64,000 nucleotides of DNA from Clostridia bacterium (GCA_017516825.1 JAFXBC010000055.1:1-64000); one strand, 5' to 3'; shown: positions 51,982 to 60,867, counted from the stretch's first letter. Numbers and translations: made by a program. Notes: a model not told the origin generated them from the sequence alone.

Positions 51982-54528
51982 ATGAAGCGAGTTTTACCTC
52001 TGATCTTGACGGTTTGCATAGTCGTTTCTTTGATCCCCTCGGCAGTATTGGGCCTGGGTGTGACGGAAGTGACGGAATATCCCCTGACGGGCATCGACGT
52101 GGATTGCCGCATGGGACAGATGGTGGTATATACCCAAGGCGGGGCCGCCACCGGAACGGATGAAAAATGTACCGAAGCGTTGATAGGTGCCGACGGGAGA
52201 GTTCTTTCCGTGGGCGGGCACAACAACACCGTTCCCGAGGGGGGCTTTATCCTGGCGGGAAGCAGTGCCAAGGCCAAGCACGTGGAGGCCTTGCAGCCGG
52301 GAGACGGGGCTTTTTACGACCCTGCCGCTTTGACGGTGACCCTGGTGCCCAAGGATCACGATCCCTTTTACGAGACCGAAGTAAAGGTGGACGGAGTGAA
52401 CACCACCCGCAAGCAGGATACCATTATTCTCTTTGACGGCAAGGACGGTAAGACCGCCACGGGCACCAACGCCTGGGGCTTTGAGGTCACCGTGGACAAA
52501 GACGGCTACGTCATCGTGGTTGGAGGCAACGACAGCCCCATTCCCGAGGGCGGGTACGTGCTTTCCGGCCACGGTACCGGCAAGACCGCTTTGGAAGCGG
52601 CGGCCAAGGGCGGCATGAAGGTCACCCTCTCTTCCGACAAAAAGACGGCTACCTTTGCCTTTGACAAGGATTCCGCCTACAAGGAATACGTGCTGGCAGT
52701 GGGCGCTATTACCGAAGCCTACGCCACGGCAAAGGCGCAAGACCGTCTGATCGATAGTTCTGCCGCAGACAAGGCCATGGAGGCTTTGCAGGAGACCCTC
52801 AGAGAGCTGAAGGCCGCCTTGGACGGCGGTGACTACGTGGGGTATCTGAGATACGCCTCCCGTATGGAATCCTTGGGGGTGCAAGCCAAGCGTGCCATCA
52901 CCGAAAGCATCTCCGCGGAAGCACGGGGCGTTTGGCTCCGTCCCGCCTTGGTGACGGATCGGGAAAAGATCTTCGATACCGTAGAGGCTATTTGGGAGGC
53001 GGGGTACAACCAGGTCTATCTGGAGGTACAGTTCGACAACACCATGATCATTCCCCTGCCCGAGGGCAATCTGTACGCACAGAACCCCGCCCTGGCAGGA
53101 AGCGATATTCTGGGGACCTATATTGAAGCCTGCCATCGCTTCGGCATTGAGATCCACGCATGGGTCTCCGTCTTCCGCGCAGGCTACAAGGGCTCTTCCA
53201 ACACCAATCTGGGTGTTGCTATGCAGAAGCCCGAGTGGAGACAGGTCTCCAAAAACGGGGTGGATTTCGTTGCCAACGCATACGGCGACGCCTTCTTCCT
53301 GAATCCCGCACTTCCCGAGGTGCAGACCTTCCTGCTGGAAACCTATCGGTATATTCTGGAAAACTACGATATCGACGGCTTCCAGCTGGATTACATCCGT
53401 TATCCCAATAAGGGTGACGGTGAGGAATTCGGCTACGACGAGTATACGCTGAAGCTTTACAAGGACGAATTCGGGAAGGATCCCAAGACCTTTGCAAGCG
53501 GCAGTGAGGACTACGCGCACTGGGTGCAGTTCCGTGCGGACTTCGTGACGGACTTCGTGAAGAAGGTTAAGGAGCTGATCGGGGAGATCCGTCCCGACGT
53601 ATACTTAGGCGCGGCGGTGGCACCCAACTACGCCAATTCTCTGAACAGCATGTGCCAGGACTCCGTGACCTGGATGAAGGAAGGCTTGATCGATATCGTC
53701 TTCCCCATGGCCTACGGCACCACCGACGGCGTGATCCGCTACTTAGAGGAAACCGTTGCCGCCGCGGGAGACAAGGTCTTGGTGATCCCCGGTGTCAGCG
53801 ATCAGGGAGCGGAGATCCTGGAGGAGCAGATCCTGGCAAGCCGAGCCAACGGTGCGGACGGGGTAGCCTTCTTCTCCTGGAACGTGTACGATCGACGCTA
53901 CGCCCCCATTGGTGAATGGGTATTTGCAGAACAAGCAGTTTCTCCCTCATACAGCGGAAAGGACGCCATGGTTGCGCTTTTGAAGCAGATGGCCGCCCGA
54001 GGAGCCCTTTCCGACGGGCTTTTGGACGAGGGCTTGACCGCCAAGTTGAAGGAAACGGCGGAGGCTTTGGAAAAAAGCACGCTGTCTGCCTGTGAAAAGA
54101 CGGTGAGAGAGGTTCTGGACGCCGTGAAGGCAAAGGCAGAGGGTGCAAGCTCCGGCAAGGCGTATTTGGAGGATCTCGCCACCGCCTACCGCATTCTGAA
54201 CACCCAGAGAGACGATGCCAAGGAAGAATACCGCAAGGAACATCCCCTGCCTTGGATGCCCGGAGATGAAGAAGTTTCCCAGGAAGAAAGCACCCAAGTC
54301 GGCGGAGAAAGCGGCACGGAGGAAAGCAAGGAGGAGATCCTGCTCACCCCCGTGGAGAACTTCTTCCGCATTTTCTCCCTGGTGATCCTGTTCGGCGGGC
54401 TGGCGCTGTTCCCCGTTTATTACGTACTGAACATTCGGAGACGGAGGATCATCCGCTCCTTCAGCGAGCCCAAGGAGGAAGACGGAGAATCCGACGAAGA
54501 AGCTCCCCTGCCCCCTCCCGAGGAATAA
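51982..54528 (+). CDS. Membrane-anchored GHL10-type glycoside hydrolase with duplicated N-terminal module
   Basis: An 848-residue exported enzyme. A signal peptide ends near SAVLGLG (residue 26). Two similar modules follow, each with a GGHNNTVPEGGFILAG-like phrase (about residues 77-92) and GGNDSPIPEGGYVLSGHG (about 177-194). The TIM-barrel catalytic domain begins ARGVWLRPALV (314) and carries NYDIDGFQLDYIRYP around residue 465, the GHL10/DUF187 signature, plus IDIVFPMAYGTTDGV and ADGVAFFSWNVYD. A helical region, an acidic linker, one TM helix near residue 800 (IFSLVILFGGLALFPVYYVL) and a proline/glutamate tail end it. Relatives act on bacterial glycans such as peptidoglycan-type sugars. Substrate uncertain. 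Confidence 0.87.
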   Translation: MKRVLPLILTVCIVVSLIPSAVLGLGVTEVTEYPLTGIDVDCRMGQMVVYTQGGAATGTDEKCTEALIGADGRVLSVGGHNNTVPEGGFILAGSSAKAKHVEALQPGDGAFYDPAALTVTLVPKDHDPFYETEVKVDGVNTTRKQDTIILFDGKDGKTATGTNAWGFEVTVDKDGYVIVVGGNDSPIPEGGYVLSGHGTGKTALEAAAKGGMKVTLSSDKKTATFAFDKDSAYKEYVLAVGAITEAYATAKAQDRLIDSSAADKAMEALQETLRELKAALDGGDYVGYLRYASRMESLGVQAKRAITESISAEARGVWLRPALVTDREKIFDTVEAIWEAGYNQVYLEVQFDNTMIIPLPEGNLYAQNPALAGSDILGTYIEACHRFGIEIHAWVSVFRAGYKGSSNTNLGVAMQKPEWRQVSKNGVDFVANAYGDAFFLNPALPEVQTFLLETYRYILENYDIDGFQLDYIRYPNKGDGEEFGYDEYTLKLYKDEFGKDPKTFASGSEDYAHWVQFRADFVTDFVKKVKELIGEIRPDVYLGAAVAPNYANSLNSMCQDSVTWMKEGLIDIVFPMAYGTTDGVIRYLEETVAAAGDKVLVIPGVSDQGAEILEEQILASRANGADGVAFFSWNVYDRRYAPIGEWVFAEQAVSPSYSGKDAMVALLKQMAARGALSDGLLDEGLTAKLKETAEALEKSTLSACEKTVREVLDAVKAKAEGASSGKAYLEDLATAYRILNTQRDDAKEEYRKEHPLPWMPGDEEVSQEESTQVGGESGTEESKEEILLTPVENFFRIFSLVILFGGLALFPVYYVLNIRRRRIIRSFSEPKEEDGESDEEAPLPPPEE

Positions 54529-54555
54529 GAACCTATTACCCGAGAAAGGAACCCT

Positions 54556-55590
54556 ATGTTACGATTTGCATTTTTTGATACCAAAGCCTACGACAAGCCC
54601 GCTTTTGAAAAGCACGGCGAAAAAAGCGGGATCGAATTCAAGTTTTTCGAGACCAAGCTGACCCCCGACACCGCATCCCTTGCCCACGGATACGACGGGG
54701 TATGCGTATTCGTCAACGATAAGATCGACAAGGCGGTCATCGACAGCCTTGCGGGAGGGGGCGTCAAGCTCATCGCCTTGCGCTGTGCGGGCTACAACAA
54801 CGTGGACGTTCCCTACGCCTTCGGCAAGATCCACGTGGTACACGTGCCTGCTTACTCCCCCTACGCGGTGGCGGAGCACGCCATGGCCATGCTGTTGACC
54901 TCCGTGCGGCGAGTTCACAAGGCTTACAACCGCACCAAGGATCATAACTTCAGCCTCAGCGGGCTGACGGGCTTTGATCTCCACGGGAAGACCGTGGGCG
55001 TGGTGGGCACCGGTAAGATCGGCAGGATCTTTATCGATATCTGCCGCGGCTTCGGTATGCGGGTATTGGCTTACGACAAGTTCCCGGCAAAGGACACGGA
55101 TATCGAATACGTATCCTTGGAGACCTTGTTCAAAGAAAGCGATATCATCTCCCTTCATTGCCCCCTCACCGAGGAGACCCGGCACATGATCGGGGAAGCA
55201 AGCATCGCCACCATGAAAAAAGGCGTGGTGCTGGTGAACACCTCCCGTGGCGGGCTGGTGGATTCCAAGGCACTGCTGGAGGGCATTAAGTCCCGCAAGA
55301 TCGGGGCGGCCTGCATTGACGTTTACGAGGAGGAGGCGGACATCTTCTTTGAGGATCGCTCCGGCCATATCATCGACGACGACACCCTGGCGCGGCTGAT
55401 CTCCATGCCCAACGTGTTGGTGACCTCCCACCAGGCGTTCTTGACGGAGGAGGCCTTGGAGAACATCGCCGAAACCACCGTGGGAAACATCCTGGGCTTC
55501 TTTGCAAACGGCGGTCACGAAAACGAGCTGTGTTACCGTTGCGGCAACACCGATTCCTGTAAAAAGCATCGCGTTAACAGATGTTTTTAA
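54556..55590 (+). CDS. D-lactate dehydrogenase (D-2-hydroxyacid dehydrogenase)
   Basis: A 344-residue NAD-dependent enzyme, likely reducing pyruvate to D-lactate in fermentation. NAD motif VGVVGTGKIGRIF with GTGKIG at 151-156, substrate arginine in NTSRGGLVDSKAL, and catalytic histidine in VLVTSHQAFLTEEAL are typical of D-LDH; RCAGYNNVD is the usual substrate-loop phrase. AAAGGA is 6 bases before ATG 54556. The C-terminal tail of about 20 residues with four cysteines (ELCYRCGNTDSCKKHRVNRC) is unusual for the family. The next gene starts 30 bases later. Confidence 0.92.
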   Translation: MLRFAFFDTKAYDKPAFEKHGEKSGIEFKFFETKLTPDTASLAHGYDGVCVFVNDKIDKAVIDSLAGGGVKLIALRCAGYNNVDVPYAFGKIHVVHVPAYSPYAVAEHAMAMLLTSVRRVHKAYNRTKDHNFSLSGLTGFDLHGKTVGVVGTGKIGRIFIDICRGFGMRVLAYDKFPAKDTDIEYVSLETLFKESDIISLHCPLTEETRHMIGEASIATMKKGVVLVNTSRGGLVDSKALLEGIKSRKIGAACIDVYEEEADIFFEDRSGHIIDDDTLARLISMPNVLVTSHQAFLTEEALENIAETTVGNILGFFANGGHENELCYRCGNTDSCKKHRVNRCF

Positions 55591-55620
55591 TATTTTCTTT
55601 CCGAAAGAAGGCGCATTTTC

Positions 55621-56736
55621 TTGAAAACTCTTAAGAAGTATCTGAACCGTTACTTCATCGACGCCATGGGTGCCATGGCCCTGGGGCTGTTCGCATCCCT
55701 GCTCATCGGCACCATTTTCGGCACGGTGTACAAGTACACGGGGCTTGAGATGCTGAACACCATTGCCACCTTTGCCAAGGGGGCTACCGGCGCGGCCATC
55801 GGCGTGGCCATCGCCCATCGGCTGGAGGCGCACCCCCTGGTGATGTTCTCCTGTGGGGCGGTGGGTGCCATGTCCAACGCCATGGGTGCCGTGATCGGCG
55901 AAAACGGCGGTGTACTCCGCTGGGCAGTGACCGCAGGGGACGGCTCCGGCGTGTTCTACGCGGCAGGGCCTGCGGGAGCATTCTTCGCGGTGATCTTCGC
56001 CTGCGAGATCGGCCGATTGGTTTCCAAAAAGACCAAGGTTGATATTTTGGTGACCCCCGTGGTGACCTTGCTGGCAGGCTTTCTGGCAAGCTGGGCGCTG
56101 TGTCCGCTGGTGTCCTACGTCATGTATTACTTAGGGGCCTTCGTGTCCTTTGCCACCACCTTCCAGCCCCTGCTCATGGGCATCGTGCTTTCCGTGGTGA
56201 TGGGTGTGGTGCTGACCCTGCCTATTTCCAGCGCGGCTATCTGTGCCATGATCTTCTCCGACGCGGCCTACGAGGTAGCCCTTTCCAACGGTACGGCAGA
56301 AGGATTCCTTTTGGCAGGCGGTGCCTGCGTGGCGGGCTGTTGCGCCCAGATGGTGGGCTTTGCGGTGGTAAGCTTCCGCGAGAACCGCTGGGGCGGTATC
56401 GTTTCCCAGGGACTTGGAACCTCCATGCTCCAGATGGGCAACATCGTGAAGAAGCCTGTGATCTGGCTGGCTCCCACGCTGGCCGCCGCCGTGACGGGGC
56501 CTATCTCCACCATGATCTTCCACCTGCAATGCAAGGGCGTTGCGGCGGGTATGGGTACCTGCGGGTTGGTAGGGCCTATCGGTGTCATCGACGCCACGGC
56601 GAAGCCGGATGCCAATATGTGGATCGGTCTGGTGCTGGTATGTGTGGTATTGCCCGGGGTATTTGCCTTCCTGTTCAACGAGCTCTTCCGCAAGCTGGGC
56701 TGGATCAAGACCGGCGACATGAAGATCGGCGAATAA
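55621..56736 (+). CDS. PTS IIC-like membrane transporter
   Basis: A 371-residue polytopic protein of the PTS_EIIC_2 (PF13303) type, with about eight to ten helices and the glycine-rich phrases ATGAAIGVAIAHRLEAHPLV, AAGPAGAFFAVIFACEIG and GTCGLVGPIGVIDA. Start is TTG 55621 with AGAAGG 11-12 bases upstream; no in-frame ATG gives the full N-terminus. No IIA or IIB domain is present in the chain or next to it, so it either works with components elsewhere or is a non-PTS relative. Downstream of D-LDH by 30 bases; a terminator follows. Confidence 0.82.
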   Translation: MKTLKKYLNRYFIDAMGAMALGLFASLLIGTIFGTVYKYTGLEMLNTIATFAKGATGAAIGVAIAHRLEAHPLVMFSCGAVGAMSNAMGAVIGENGGVLRWAVTAGDGSGVFYAAGPAGAFFAVIFACEIGRLVSKKTKVDILVTPVVTLLAGFLASWALCPLVSYVMYYLGAFVSFATTFQPLLMGIVLSVVMGVVLTLPISSAAICAMIFSDAAYEVALSNGTAEGFLLAGGACVAGCCAQMVGFAVVSFRENRWGGIVSQGLGTSMLQMGNIVKKPVIWLAPTLAAAVTGPISTMIFHLQCKGVAAGMGTCGLVGPIGVIDATAKPDANMWIGLVLVCVVLPGVFAFLFNELFRKLGWIKTGDMKIGE

Positions 56737-56747
56737 GCGTTACATAC

Positions 56748-56780
56748 AAGAGAGCTTTTGAGAAAGAGCTCTCTTTTCTT
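56748..56780 (+). terminator. Intrinsic terminator after the IIC-like gene
   Basis: AGAGAGCT (56749-56756) pairs with AGCTCTCT (56767-56774), followed by TTTCTTT. Confidence 0.78.
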
Positions 56781-56883
56781 TGCCGTTTCTTTACCGCTTG
56801 TAGGGGTTTTCTCCAAAGAAAAAACGCAGTCTCCGTTATGTTTTTGGCGGGTTGGCGATTTTCTTGTTTTTTTGGTCCATCTA

Positions 56884-56912
56884 TTGACAGTTTTTTTCAA
56901 ATGTGTTAAAAT
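56884..56912 (+). promoter_or_regulatory. SigA-type promoter of the sodium-pump beta gene
   Basis: TTGACA (56884-56889), 17-base spacer, TAAAAT (56907-56912). Confidence 0.8.
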
Positions 56913-56949
56913 GAGCAGGATAAAATAATGTGAATCAAAGGAGAAAACA

Positions 56950-58056
56950 ATGGATTTTCTGTATGAAACCATACTGGCTGTTACCTGGCAGCAGGCGGTC
57001 ATGTGGCTGATCGGCTTCGTGCTGATCTTCTTGGCCATCAAGAAAGACATGGAACCCACCCTTCTGCTTCCTATGGGCTTCGGCACGCTGTTGGTAAACA
57101 TTCCCGGCGTTGACGCCATTCTGGAGGAGGGCGCCATCACCACCCTTTACAACGCGGGTATTGCCAACGAGCTGTTCCCCCTGATGCTGTTCATCGGTAT
57201 CGGTGCGATGATCGACTTCGGCCCGTTGCTGGCAAACCCCAAGCTGATGATCTTCGGCGCGGCCGCACAGTTCGGTATCTTCTTTACCCTGTGTCTCGCT
57301 TCCATGTTCTTCGGTGACAACGAAGCGGCTTCCATCGCCATCATCGGTGCGGCTGACGGTCCTACCGCCATCTCCGTATCCAACAAGCTGAACTGCGATC
57401 CCGGCATCCGCGGTGCCATCATGGTTGCGGCTTACTCTTACATGGCGCTGGTTCCCATTATTCAGCCTCCCGTGATCAAGCTGTTGACCACCAAGAAGGA
57501 ACGTCTCATCCGCATGGACAACCAGGCAAAGCCCGTTTCCCAGACCACCAAGATCCTCTTCCCCATCGTGATCTTCATGATCTCTGCACTGGTGGCTCCT
57601 TCTGCGGCTTCTCTGGTATTCTTCCTGATGTTCGGTAACCTGATCCGCGAGTGCGGCGTGCTGAACTCCCTGTCCGACACCGCACAGAAGGTGCTGGCAA
57701 ACCTGGTCACCATCTTCCTGGGCATCTCCATCTCCATCCAGATGACCGGCGATAAGTTCCTCCAGCCCACCACCCTGCTGGTTCTCGGCCTGGGTCTGTT
57801 CGCCTTCATCTTCGATACCGCAGGCGGCGTATTGCTGGCCAAGTTCCTGAACCTGTTCCTCAAAAAGAAGATCAACCCCATGATCGGTGCGGCAGGCATC
57901 TCCGCATTCCCCATGTCCGGACGTATCGTCCACAAGATGGGCCTGAAGGAAGATCCTCAGAACTTCCTGCTGATGCACTCCATCGGTGTTAACGTTTCCG
58001 GTCAGATCGCTTCCGTCGTGGCAGGCGGTATGATCTTGAGCATTTTCATGGGTTAA
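56950..58056 (+). CDS. Sodium ion-translocating decarboxylase, beta subunit
   Basis: A 368-residue membrane subunit of the OadB/GcdB/MmdB family, which couples decarboxylation of a biotin-bound carboxyl group to sodium export. Family hallmarks: AIIGAADGPTAISVSNKL with the sodium-binding aspartate, VPIIQPPVIKLLTTKKERLI, and AAGISAFPMSGRIVHKMG. AAAGGAG is 7 bases before ATG 56950. Only a tiny 45-residue protein follows; the alpha (carboxyltransferase) and biotin-carrier genes are not in this window. The pumped substrate (oxaloacetate, methylmalonyl-CoA or glutaconyl-CoA) cannot be decided. Confidence 0.93.
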   Translation: MDFLYETILAVTWQQAVMWLIGFVLIFLAIKKDMEPTLLLPMGFGTLLVNIPGVDAILEEGAITTLYNAGIANELFPLMLFIGIGAMIDFGPLLANPKLMIFGAAAQFGIFFTLCLASMFFGDNEAASIAIIGAADGPTAISVSNKLNCDPGIRGAIMVAAYSYMALVPIIQPPVIKLLTTKKERLIRMDNQAKPVSQTTKILFPIVIFMISALVAPSAASLVFFLMFGNLIRECGVLNSLSDTAQKVLANLVTIFLGISISIQMTGDKFLQPTTLLVLGLGLFAFIFDTAGGVLLAKFLNLFLKKKINPMIGAAGISAFPMSGRIVHKMGLKEDPQNFLLMHSIGVNVSGQIASVVAGGMILSIFMG

Positions 58057-58073
58057 TAAGGAGGCTTTTACGT

Positions 58074-58211
58074 ATGAATTTCAATCCCGAAAGATTTGTG
58101 GAAATGCTGCCCAACATGGGCTTCGGTATGCTGGGGATCTTCGTGGTCATCGGTGCCATCGTGGTCTCTACCTACGTGCTGAACGCCATCTTCTCCAGAA
58201 ACAAGCAGTAA
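58074..58211 (+). CDS. 45-residue single-TM protein, candidate gamma-like partner of the sodium pump
   Basis: MNFNPERFVEMLPNMGFGML starts a 45-residue protein with one TM helix (MLGIFVVIGAIVVSTYVLNA) and a short basic end SRNKQ. AAGGAGG is 9 bases before ATG 58074, and the gene lies 17 bases after the beta subunit stop and before a strong terminator, so it is certainly in that transcript. OadG-type gamma subunits also have one N-terminal helix, but are longer and carry a zinc-binding tail missing here. Its size is below common gene-calling limits. Confidence 0.75.
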   Translation: MNFNPERFVEMLPNMGFGMLGIFVVIGAIVVSTYVLNAIFSRNKQ

Positions 58212-58221
58212 TCCTTATGCA

Positions 58222-58257
58222 AAAAAGCGGTCGCTCAAAAGAGCGGCCGCTTTTTGT
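58222..58257 (+). terminator. Intrinsic terminator of the sodium-pump unit
   Basis: AAAAAGCGGTCGCTC (58222-58236) pairs with GAGCGGCCGCTTTTT (58241-58255, one wobble pair), followed by GTTTTG. Confidence 0.9.
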
Positions 58258-58280
58258 TTTGAAGGAGGGGACGAGGACTT

Positions 58281-58373
58281 AAGAATCTTTTTCGTGAAAA
58301 AGGTTCAACCTCGCTCCTTGCGAGGTATAGAATCATCCAAAAAGCTTTTCATGCCAAATGCTATCGCATTTGG
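58281..58373. repeat. Cluster of short inverted repeats downstream of trmO
   Basis: CTTTTTC / GAAAAAG (58287-58302), ACCTCG / CGAGGT (58308-58326) and CCAAATG / CATTTGG (58354-58373). AAGAATC and ATCCAAAAAG phrases recall the cluster at 22155-22274. It lies between two convergent genes and may include the trmO terminator. Confidence 0.5.
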
Positions 58374-58382
58374 AGAGAGAAC

Positions 58383-59045
58383 TCAGGGAAGCTCCACCGA
58401 CACGACGGTAAGAATGCCTTCCCGTACGGTGAAGCGGATCTCCAATTCTGCAAAGGGGAACCCGTAGACGCGGTCAGGATCCTGCTGGTAGGCGGGGCGG
58501 GGATCCTGGGCCAGGATCTCCTTGAGGGGTGCTTGGTACTGCGCGGATACCTTGGCAAGCAGCTCCTCCGGGAACACTACCTCCAAAGCGTACTCCCGCA
58601 AGGGCTCCGCAAAGCCGCCCGAGGCCTCGGGGCGGGCATCCGCAAAGGGCAGATAGGGCTTGATATCCAGGATGGGCGTGCCGTCCATCAGGTCTGCTCC
58701 CGCCACCACCAGCTCGTGTCCCTCGATCCGCAACAGCTTCACGCAGGAAAGACCTATGGGGTTGGGACGGAAGGGAGAGCGGGTGGCGAACACTCCCATA
58801 CGGGTATTCCCTCCCAGGCGGGGCGGCCGCACCGTGGGAGACCATTCCTCACGCACGGCTTCGGAGAACACCCACAAAAGCCAGATATGGGAAAAATCCT
58901 CCAGCCCCCGCAGGGCGTCCTTGACGCGGTATTCCTTTTCGAAGACAATGCGGGATTCCAGCATATCCAGAATGCCGCTTTGGCGGGGAATACCGAATTT
59001 GGTGGGAAAGGGAGTACGGATATGGGCAATGGGTTTCATTTCCAT
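58383..59045 (-). CDS. trmO: tRNA (N6-threonylcarbamoyladenosine(37)-N6)-methyltransferase TrmO (TsaA)
   Basis: A 220-residue SAM-dependent enzyme of the TsaA/VirR-like beta-barrel family that N6-methylates t6A37 in some threonine tRNAs. Hallmarks: PIAHIRTPFPTKFGIPRQSG, LEDFSHIWLLWVFSEA, RMGVFATRSPFRPNPIGLS and GTPILDIKPYLPFAD. The C-terminal extension (GFPFAELEIRFTVREGILTV) is the usual second domain. GAGG is about 10 bases before ATG 59045. Single gene. Confidence 0.92.
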   Translation of the reverse strand: MEMKPIAHIRTPFPTKFGIPRQSGILDMLESRIVFEKEYRVKDALRGLEDFSHIWLLWVFSEAVREEWSPTVRPPRLGGNTRMGVFATRSPFRPNPIGLSCVKLLRIEGHELVVAGADLMDGTPILDIKPYLPFADARPEASGGFAEPLREYALEVVFPEELLAKVSAQYQAPLKEILAQDPRPAYQQDPDRVYGFPFAELEIRFTVREGILTVVSVELP

Positions 59046-59065
59046 GGAAACAGCCTCACTTTTTG

Positions 59066-59089
59066 AAAAGCCGCACCCGAGGGTACGGC
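59066..59089 (-). terminator. Terminator of mscS
   Basis: GCCGCACCC (59070-59078) pairs with GGGTACGGC (59081-59089, one wobble pair); minus-strand TTTTC follows. Confidence 0.7.
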
Positions 59090-59109
59090 TCTTCGTTTTT
59101 TTGGGGGGA

Positions 59110-59916
59110 TCAGTCTTTGTGTACGTGGACGTCCATCTGCTTGTAGGGAACCTGGATGCCGGTCATGTCGAAGGCCTTCTTCACGGCCTCGTTCAGCTCA
59201 AAGTTCACCGTCCAGTAATCGTCCTTCTTCGCCCAGGCGCGGATGACAAAGGCCAGACCGTCCTCGGTTCTGCCGGTATAGACCACGGCCAGGGCGGGCT
59301 CCTTCAGCACCATGGGATGTGCGGAAGCCAGGGAGACCAGTACGTCGCGGACGCGGTCGATATCGCTGTCGGCGGCAACGGTCAGGGAGACGTCCACACG
59401 GCGAAGATCCTTCTTGGAATAGTTGGTGATGGTGCTGTTCATCAAAGTGCCGTTGGGCAGGGTGACGGTCTTGTTATCGGGGGTGCAAAGCACGGTATAC
59501 ATGATGGAGATCTCCTCCACCGTACCGGAAACGCCCTGGGATTCCACGAAATCGTCCACCCGGAAGGGCTTGAAGATCAACAGCATCAGACCGCCTGCCA
59601 GGTTGGACAGAGAGCCCTGCATTGCCAGACCGATGGCAGCACCTGCGGTGGCCAGAACGGTGACCACGGACGCCATGGGAACGCCCATCACGCCGATGGC
59701 GGAGACCACGAGAATGGTCTTCAGGCCGATGCTCACGCAGTTGAAGAAGAAGGACGCCACGGTGCGATCCATCTTGGACGCGATCTTGCTCTTACGCAGG
59801 CGTTTTACAAAGGCTTTGGTACAGGCGAAGCCGATGACCAGGATCAGACCTGCCAGTATCAGCTTACTTCCCACGGAAACGCACAGGTCCACCAGGGAAT
59901 TCAAAAAGTTTTCCAT
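59110..59916 (-). CDS. mscS: Small-conductance mechanosensitive channel MscS
   Basis: A 268-residue channel that opens under membrane tension to release solutes on osmotic downshock. Three TM helices with the pore-lining third helix GAAIGLAMQGSLSNLAGGLM, then the beta domain KPFRVDDFVESQGVSGTVEE and TPDNKTVTLPNGTLMNSTI, and the alpha/beta C-terminal domain ending PYKQMDVHVHKD. GGAGG is 6 bases before ATG 59916. Length is close to E. coli MscS (286). It has its own promoter. Confidence 0.95.
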   Translation of the reverse strand: MENFLNSLVDLCVSVGSKLILAGLILVIGFACTKAFVKRLRKSKIASKMDRTVASFFFNCVSIGLKTILVVSAIGVMGVPMASVVTVLATAGAAIGLAMQGSLSNLAGGLMLLIFKPFRVDDFVESQGVSGTVEEISIMYTVLCTPDNKTVTLPNGTLMNSTITNYSKKDLRRVDVSLTVAADSDIDRVRDVLVSLASAHPMVLKEPALAVVYTGRTEDGLAFVIRAWAKKDDYWTVNFELNEAVKKAFDMTGIQVPYKQMDVHVHKD

Positions 59917-59953
59917 AAATTACCTCCGGATAAGTTTTTTCTTTTCCTTATAT

Positions 59954-59982
59954 ATTCTAATCTTCTTTTTTGGAGTTGTCAA
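59954..59982 (-). promoter_or_regulatory. SigA-type promoter of mscS
   Basis: Minus strand TTGACA (59982-59977), 17-base spacer, TAGAAT (59959-59954). Confidence 0.8.
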
Positions 59983-60034
59983 GGGGAAGGAGGGGATTTT
60001 TTGTGACCAAACCATAAATTTTAGCCGCTTCTTC

Positions 60035-60063
60035 TTGACATTCTGCGAAATAAGAGGTATACT
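60035..60063 (+). promoter_or_regulatory. SigA-type promoter of parA-parB-serS
   Basis: TTGACA (60035-60040), 17-base spacer, TATACT (60058-60063), 28 bases before the parA ATG. Confidence 0.82.
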
Positions 60064-60090
60064 GTTACTGATTGATAAACTGGAGATTTT

Positions 60091-60867
60091 ATGGATATGG
60101 GTAAGTACCGCATTCTTTGCTTCGCCAACCAAAAGGGCGGAGTGGGCAAAACCACATCGGCCGTCAACGTTGCCGCCTGTTTGGCACGGGCGGGAAAAAA
60201 GGTCCTTCTGGTGGACGCAGATCCCCAGGGCAACGCCACCAGTGGCATCGGCGTTTCCAAAAGGGAGCTGGAAAGCACGGTCTACGACGTGCTCATCGGC
60301 GAGAAGACCGTGGAAGAAACGGTGGTGGAAACCAGCGCCAAGAATCTGTTCCTGCTTCCCTCCGGCATTGACCTGGTGGGCGCGGAGCTGGAGCTGGCAG
60401 ACGAGCCTCGGAGAGAATACCGTCTGAAGGACGCCTTGGAGCGGGTACGCGAGGAGTACGATTACATCATCATCGATTGTCCCCCCGCATTGGGATTGGT
60501 GACCATCAACACCCTGGTGGCCGCCGACGGCGTGATCATTCCCCTGCTGTGCGAATACTACTCCCTGGAGGGGTTGACCCAATTGAACGCCACCATCGGG
60601 CAGATCCGCAAGCGCTACAATGCCCATCTTGAGCTTTTGGGCGTGCTGTTGAACATGTACGACGGACGGTTGAATCTCACGGTCAGCGTGCTGGAGGAGA
60701 TCAAGAAGTTCTTCCCCGGGAAGGTGTTCCGCACCCCCATTCCCCGCTCCGTGCGTATGAGCGAGGCTCCCAGCCACGGGCTTTCCATCGTGGATTACGA
60801 GCCCCACGGCAAGGGCGCGGCCGCCTACGCCGCCGTTACCCGGGAATTGATGACCCGTTGCGAATAA
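60091..60867 (+). CDS. parA: Chromosome partitioning ATPase ParA (Soj)
   Basis: A 258-residue ParA ATPase that moves and separates chromosome origins with ParB. The deviant Walker A is ANQKGGVGKTTSAVN with KGGVGKTT at 15-22; DADPQGNATSGIG and YIIIDCPPALGLVT follow. No N-terminal DNA-binding extension, so it is the chromosomal Soj type. GGAG is upstream of ATG 60091; ATG 60097 is also possible. parB starts 20 bases after the stop. Confidence 0.96.
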   Translation: MDMGKYRILCFANQKGGVGKTTSAVNVAACLARAGKKVLLVDADPQGNATSGIGVSKRELESTVYDVLIGEKTVEETVVETSAKNLFLLPSGIDLVGAELELADEPRREYRLKDALERVREEYDYIIIDCPPALGLVTINTLVAADGVIIPLLCEYYSLEGLTQLNATIGQIRKRYNAHLELLGVLLNMYDGRLNLTVSVLEEIKKFFPGKVFRTPIPRSVRMSEAPSHGLSIVDYEPHGKGAAAYAAVTRELMTRCE

